A stretch of DNA of 64,000 bases from Cordia subcordata (taxonomy: Eukaryota > Streptophyta > Magnoliopsida > Boraginales > Cordiaceae), in NCBI GenBank assembly GCA_028554755.1, contig JAPTOF010000004.1, positions 5,625,001 through 5,689,000 of the forward strand, given 5' to 3'. Of this stretch, positions 58,960-64,000 are shown piece after piece (positions within the stretch are counted from its first letter, which is position 1; each line of letters starts with the position of its first letter). The position numbers were made by a program, and so were the translations under genes. Under the pieces are notes generated by a model that was not told where the DNA came from, searched no databases, and saw nothing but the letters and a program-made list of their open reading frames with translations.

Positions 58960-60625
58960 GAGGAACATAAACATTGAGAACAAAAGCAGCTCACCAGTGA
59001 CGTCTCGTCATGTATGGATGCCATGTACCCATCTCGCCTATGATTAGTACTGGGATGACCGACCTGTAATATGGTCACCCACCGGTACCACTGCATGTAA
59101 CCCCCGAGTACCGCTGCAGGCAGCACATTCTCCGCCTATCCATATAAAACGCACTGGCCCCAATTCCCCCACATATTCACAACCTTGGTCAGCGCAGCTT
59201 CCTCCATCTTCTCCTTGCCGTCCCGATGTTTCTCATGTGCAGGGGGATCAGCAGGGACGGCCAACCTAAGTCCAAACTGCTAGAGGACATGATCCGGGCG
59301 GTGCCACTCAACAGTATGCCCACATATCAGCGGTATTCGGGCACGCCAGACGTCACTATCAGCAAGACAATAAGGTGGGAGGGTGGCCAGTATCGCCCTA
59401 AATGGCTGCCATATGAACTGTAACCAAAACAAGCAACGGATAGTTAATTACATGCATCACGCCACGTGTTCAACAGTACATGTAAAGAATTTTTAATAAG
59501 GCAGCTTAACTGTACTATACCTCGTCAGGCTGGAGATGGTCTATGACATCCCGACACTCTACCTGACCTGACTTCCCGGATGCATCAGTCATTTCCTTCT
59601 TGACGTAAAACTGTGCACCTCGTGGAACGCCAGGGAGCTGAAACATAGGCTCCAGCTGATGCTGCTGACGCTGAAGCAGCTCCCGTGTCGGATGCAAGAG
59701 CTAGGGCCGAAAAGCCATGAATCTATCCCATGCAAAAAACTGCAGGCATTGAACATGTATTATGTTATAATAACGCTTGTGATAATAAAGTTACCATTCA
59801 TAAAATATAAACATAACTACTACATAAGGCAAACCAATACCTGGACTAGTGTCACGGCTCTGCATAAGGAGGCAGATCAAGCTGCTGGTACAAATACGAT
59901 AGTATAACCGCACCCCAGTTGTACTGCCGGATGCACTCAAAGTCGTCTAGTAATAACAACCAGGCCAAATTACAATCATTCGTGCTCGTGTTCGCAAAAA
60001 GATGACAGCATATGACGAGAAATATCCACAGCCGTACTCGCTTCCGCGCCTGCTACTGAGTAGGCTTATCCGGAGTGCCCTGCATAACAAACCTGTCCCG
60101 CAGTTGGACGAAATTCAACGAGTTACCCACAATGTCGATACAGCCGGTACCGTCGTCCGCCACCGCATCCGCATCGATACCCATCAACTCCTGCATCCTG
60201 ACAACCCAGTCCTCCCTAGAGCGTGGGACCGTATCAATCACCGGGACAGGAGTACCAGTCACGGGAAGACCCCAATACACGGCCATATCTTGCAGGGTGA
60301 TGGTAGCCTTGCCTACGGGTAAATGAAACGTGTGGGTCTCCGGCCACCACCTCTCTATCATGGAAGTAATAAGTCCGCAGTTAAGCTGATGATATCAGGA
60401 TTTATAACACCTGTAGAATCCAGTCTCCGCCAACTGCTGTTGTACTAACGGATGCTCCGGCGCATTAAACAACGATCTATCCGACCTATAGCACCTAAAC
60501 ATACCCAAATAGTGCGAATCCTGTAAATACTGGACCCGGTGATTCATATAGTGGCAAAGTAAAGTGGCATCTACTAGTGCAGGACGAGCATCTATAATGA
60601 CTCTTAAAATAAAAAATAATAACAA
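58960..60625 (-). pseudogene. plant mobile domain (MAIN/MAIL1-like) gene, broken
   Basis: Minus-strand frames give the plant mobile domain in order: FRCYRSDRSLFNAPEHPLVQ (from 60600), YHQLNCGLITSMIERWWPET and FHLPVGKATITLQDMAVYWG (about 60250-60395), LLLLDDFECIRQYNWGAVIL (about 59900), HPTRELLQRQQHQLEPMFQL (59515-59697), then WQPFRAILATLPPYCLADSD and PLICGHTVEWHRPDHVL (59280-59420). In-frame stops lie at 60395-60397 (TGA), 60053-60055, 59280-59282 and 59136-59138 (TAG). Some frame changes may be introns. The domain occurs both in host genes that silence transposons and in transposons themselves. Low-complexity sequence continues to about 58180. Confidence 0.8.
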
Positions 60626-60639
60626 CGATTAACTAAATA

Positions 60640-61250
60640 TTACTACTTCACTATATACATTAACTCTATAATTTTATCAAATAATAATAAGTATAACATT
60701 AATATTATTAATAATAATAGTATCAATGATTGTATTAATAATAATAATAAAAACACTAATATTATTAATAATAGTATCAATGATTGTGTTAATAACAATA
60801 ATAATAATAATAATAACACAAAGATAACATGTTTAATCATCCATCATCGTCATCACCATCATAATAATAAAATAAATACATGAATAAATATATCAACAAT
60901 AGTATTAATAAAATTACTAATAATAACATCTAACATATTACATTAATCATCCATCATCATCACAATGATAATTAATGATTATAATACCAATAATAGTAAT
61001 AATTACATTAATAATAACATCTAACATATAACATGACTGTCATAAAAATAATGATCTTGTAAATAATAATGATAATCTTAATGATAATATTTATTACTAA
61101 TAATATTCATATAGTAATAATAAGATTGATGATAATGATCATACAATAATATTACTAATAACACTAATAACAACAATATTAATTCTATTTCTAATAATCA
61201 TACCATATTTTTAAGCAACAATTAGCATTTAAATATAAATTAACAAAAAA
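60640..61250. repeat. (AAT)/(ATC)-rich imperfect trinucleotide zone
   Basis: Long stretch of AATAAT, ATTAATAAT and CATCATCATC runs inside the Mutator-like element. The Leu-rich 65-aa frame here is an artefact of it. Confidence 0.8.
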
Positions 61251-61554
61251 ACTTAAATTCTAATCTACAAATCTAACAACAATTAAAATTCAAATTAACA
61301 CAAGCTAAATTTAATTATCAAAACAAAAACTACACGATCTAAAAACATATTTCATAACTTAAAACGTTAAATACAATTGCAAAAAATAACATAAAATTAA
61401 AATAATTTACAAGATCAAGGCAATATCCGCTAGAACACTGAAACACTAAAACTTTAGTGTGAGGGTTGAAAGAAAACAACAGAAAATCGCAAGTGGCGTT
61501 GGGGGAGAATGGGAAAAAAATTGATCGAGCAACGAATTTATGGAACACGGTCGC

Positions 61555-61674
61555 TGTCCCGAAATGCATGGCACGCATTTCGGGATTCAAAACGGGTTAT
61601 TTTTCAAATCGCTTTATAAACGGGGTTAATTTTACATAATATTTTTTTTTATAGGTTAGAAAAAAATAAAATCC
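61555..61674 (-). repeat. right terminal inverted repeat of the Mutator-like element
   Basis: Reverse complement of the left end; includes the GCATTTCGGGA-type subterminal motif. Confidence 0.9.
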
Positions 61675-61684
61675 GCTCTAATTC

Positions 61685-63211
61685 TTCTTTCTCCACTTAC
61701 AACGTAAAATAATGTTAATTGACGTCATCTGCAGATTGAGTTTATTGATAAGGTTGGGTGCACCATTTCGGACTTGACATCCTTTTTTTCTTTTTTTATT
61801 TTTTCCTTTTTTCTTTTACTTGTCTCATTATCCAAAATATATGATGACAAAGTTCAAATTGAGTGCCTTACCCACTTCCCACGCCACTTGGGTATCTTAT
61901 CTAGGTTCGGTCACCTGGAAAATGCTTTCCCTAAGCTTACCTTTTTTTCACTTTAAATACTACTGCATTGAATTTATTCCAAAGTAATAGAGCGTTTCAA
62001 TACATGTTTAAATTAATTGAAGATCGAACAATATTTGTAATCGGCGGTTATAAGTTTGAATTTAGAGTTTTTGAGCATAACCGATCATTATCTGGATATT
62101 TTTCCGATTTATTTAAATGCAACAAGAAAAGTATGAGTGACATTTCACAAGAAATTTAATTTATCGATATCGAATTTAGAAATTGAAATTTTATCTTCGC
62201 CATCAATAGGTTCTGACGCGTGTTAGAACTTCTCTTATTTTCTTAGGTTTTTCGAGAAAAAAGAAATCTCAAATGACGAAAGTCTTGCCAAACCCAAAAA
62301 TATCGTATGTCTAGAAGAATGGACAGTGGCTTCGACCCAACCATAAAGTAGTAGGAAGTGGGATCCCACTTGGAACCCACGGTACCACACTCTCAAACCC
62401 GTCTTTTTTTAATCCATAATTCCTACTAAGTGTCACTTTCATTCAACGTACCAACGTAAATACCCAATCCACAAATGTAATCTAAAACGCTAAAGTTAAA
62501 TATATTTAATGAATGGTAAAATGTGATTGAAAGTTTCAAGTTTCAAATTATGTCATTTTATTATTCTTAATATAATTTTATCTAAAATGTGTTAAGAGAA
62601 GCTTGGGGTATTGTATTATGGGATCTGATTCATCCATAATATTAAAAAAGTTGAAAGAAAACAAGTCATTTTGATGAAATACTAGAAATTTGTTTAAAAT
62701 TTTATCATGAGCATGTATATCATGTGACGAATAAATGTACTACTAATTCAGTAATTAATATACAACTCAACAAGTTTTTGGAAAGTAATACAATTAGAGA
62801 TATTCTATTACGGTTAAATAGATAAAATAGATAAAAACTACTCCTAAAATTGGTTATAAAATTAATATCTCGATTTCAGCCTCTTCCACATAATTTAAAA
62901 AAGAAAAAGAAAAAAAGAAAAAACTATAAACTTAACCATGTCCATAACCTCATTTAATAACCCCTCATAAATTGCGCAAAACCCAATCCTAGAGAGTAAA
63001 TATTCTAATTTTATCACCTCCATTATGATGGTATTTGACTTTTCTTTTCTTTTTTTTTCCCAATATTGCAACTAATTTGACTTAAAAAAACACGTCTCAA
63101 AATGTTCCAATCTGCAGTATCATATTCATACTCAATGGAAAGAAAGAAAGTCAACAATCGTTTAACAGCTACCACTAATCATAATTCGTATCCTTTCCTC
63201 CACCAAACCAT

Positions 63212-63246
<35 letters not shown>

Positions 63247-63325
63247 AAACCTCTCTAGAGAGAGGGAAAAAAAAACAAAAGAAAGCGAAGAAGAAGAAGA
63301 ACAAAGAAAAGAAAAGAAAAGAAAA
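61685..63325. other. spacer and promoter of the right-edge gene
   Basis: No other gene. It ends in a (TC)n microsatellite (63212-63246) and a purine-rich leader (AAGAAGAAGAACAAAG and on) directly before the start codon at 63326. Confidence 0.5.
63212..63246. repeat. (TC)n microsatellite in the leader of the right-edge gene
   Basis: Perfect CT run about 80 bases before the ATG; such runs are common in plant leaders. Confidence 0.9.
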
Positions 63326-63719
63326 ATGTGTCCTCTGAGAATAATTCTCATATTTCTCTCTGCAAGTCTCGCCGGTTTCTTCGTCCTCCGAAACCTCAAA
63401 TCCCAACCTCAACAACAACAACCCAACATCGCCGATTCCGACACCGCCGCCGACGATTCCTCCGACAATTCTTCCAATGTAAACCCAAAAAAAAAAAAAG
63501 AAAAAGGAATTTTCCTTTATTTCAGTTCCCTCCATTTCCTTTCCTTTCCTCTCCTTTCCCTCTGACCCGTGTGTGTGTGTGTGTGTGTTTTGATGGCAGG
63601 TTTTTGGGGTGATTGGGAAAGGGTTCTGGACATTTGTCGACATGGCGAGTGGGAAGTATCTCTGGAAGAATTTGGTTTCATCTCCTCCCTCAATTTCCGT
63701 CACGAAACGGGTCGATTGA
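63326..63719 (+). CDS. small conserved plant protein with an N-terminal membrane anchor
   Basis: Exons 63326-63478 and 63600-63719 with a 121-bp GT-AG intron give 90 residues. The N-terminus MCPLRIILIFLSASLAGFFV is a signal anchor or signal peptide. A Gln/Asp/Ser-rich linker follows, and exon 2 encodes VFGVIGKGFWTFVDMASGKY and LWKNLV, the part I recall as conserved across plants in short proteins of unknown function (sometimes labelled methyltransferase-related, without a methyltransferase domain). The start is the only ATG before the hydrophobic stretch and follows a purine-rich leader. The splice is supported by the conserved exon-2 sequence appearing in frame at once. Function unknown. Confidence 0.8.
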
Positions 63720-64000
63720 TCGAACGGCTCCAAATGTTTGTTAGTTTGATTGATCAAATCGTATGTTTGGGTAAATTGTATCAGCTGCTGAGCTTTGCTA
63801 ATATTATTGTTGTTGTTGTTGTTGTTGTTGTTGTTATTGTTATTGTGTGATTTCCTCGTACATTTTGGTTTTTGAATTTGGTAATTAATTTGATGTTGAT
63901 TTTGGCGTTGATGTAGTTCATTAGATGATCGATCTAAGGACCACTCCTGTGTAATGTTTATCGTGGTATGAATTCGTGTATATTCTAATGCTTATTTTAC
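63720..64000 (+). other. 3' UTR side of the right-edge gene
   Basis: Contains a (TTG)n run at 63807-63835 and probably the 3' UTR, possibly with a second intron. The window ends here. Confidence 0.45.

Larger units (their letters stand above)
56423..61674. mobile_element. Mutator-like element carrying a plant-mobile-domain gene
   Basis: 5252 bp. Terminal inverted repeats of about 115 bases share TTAACCCCGTTTATAAAGCG and ATTTGAAAAATAACC stretches almost perfectly. The ends are GGATTTT...AAAATCC, flanked by a 10-bp direct duplication GCTCTAATTC (56413-56422 and 61675-61684), the size typical of Mutator. Inside: a plus-strand frame with the N-terminal and zinc-knuckle ends of a Mutator transposase but no catalytic core, and a minus-strand plant-mobile-domain gene broken by stops. 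So it is non-autonomous now. An (AAT)-rich zone at 60640-61250 fills the right side. Confidence 0.9.

Noticed and set aside
58134..59126. Overlapping short frames with His/Pro/Ser-rich products on both strands
   Set aside because: Decayed tail of the PMD pseudogene, with no consistent frame or independent domain.
60643..60840. Leu-rich minus-strand frame as a membrane protein
   Set aside because: Product of an (AAT)n zone inside the Mutator-like element.
63179..63757. 192-residue minus-strand open frame
   Set aside because: It lies antisense over the small membrane protein gene and is made of low-complexity Phe, Glu/Arg and Gly/Val runs from microsatellites.

Overview
The window is nuclear DNA of a flowering plant, most likely a eudicot and probably an asterid (the clade is a guess). 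The signs are AT-rich intergenic DNA full of LTR retrotransposons and miniature elements, GT-AG introns, plant-only gene families (OVATE proteins, DUF641, EPFL peptide, CIPK kinase, Pol IV/V subunit 7) and a nuclear-type tRNA-Arg. No bacterial-style operon, CRISPR array, rRNA or organelle block was seen. All assignments come from reading translated sequence; no search was run.

Layout. 1-1113: 3' end and LTR of a Copia-type element cut by the window edge. 1928-3094 (-): OFP2-type OVATE repressor. 3.2-10.7 kb: gene-poor DNA with a degenerate repeat field. 10738-11322 (+): OFP17, split by one in-frame TGA. 12252-13658 (-): DUF641 (GIL1/IRKI-like) protein with an apparent frameshift at its end. 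14-21 kb: gene-poor, with MITEs. 21265-28319 (-): a complete but decayed Copia element with both LTRs, PBS and an AGTTT target duplication, containing a nested 1.65-kb hAT-like element. 30186-34013 (+): EPFL6/CHALLAH-type secreted peptide gene with a MITE-filled second intron. 34.8-35.8 kb: two Copia 5' ends in inverted orientation. 36629-36701: tRNA-Arg(CCT). 37462-39060 (-): NRPD7/NRPE7, whose promoter and leader intron are duplicated at 39966-40650. 45608-47199 (+): CIPK11-type kinase with one intron. 48323-49078: a large foldback element. 49905-55887 (+): ten-exon EngB/YihA GTPase. 56423-61674: Mutator-like element with a transposase remnant and a broken plant-mobile-domain gene. 63326-63719 (+): small conserved membrane-anchored protein.

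How the genes relate. From memory of Arabidopsis, OFP2, OFP17, a DUF641 gene, CHALLAH/EPFL6 and CIPK11 lie side by side near At2g30360-At2g30400, and OFP3, an EngB-like GTPase and a CIPK lie side by side near At5g58360-At5g58380. The window therefore looks like a conserved ancestral block, stretched by transposons. The genes act in separate processes: growth repression (OFPs), stomatal and inflorescence patterning (EPFL6), calcium/CBL signalling (CIPK11), RNA-directed DNA methylation (NRPD7/E7) and ribosome-assembly-type GTPase function (EngB).

The most notable irregularities are the in-frame stop in OFP17, the frameshift at the DUF641 C-terminus, the duplicated NRPD7/E7 promoter, the Mutator-PMD element and two large inverted repeats able to form hairpin RNA. 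I did not find a convincing, wholly new biological system.
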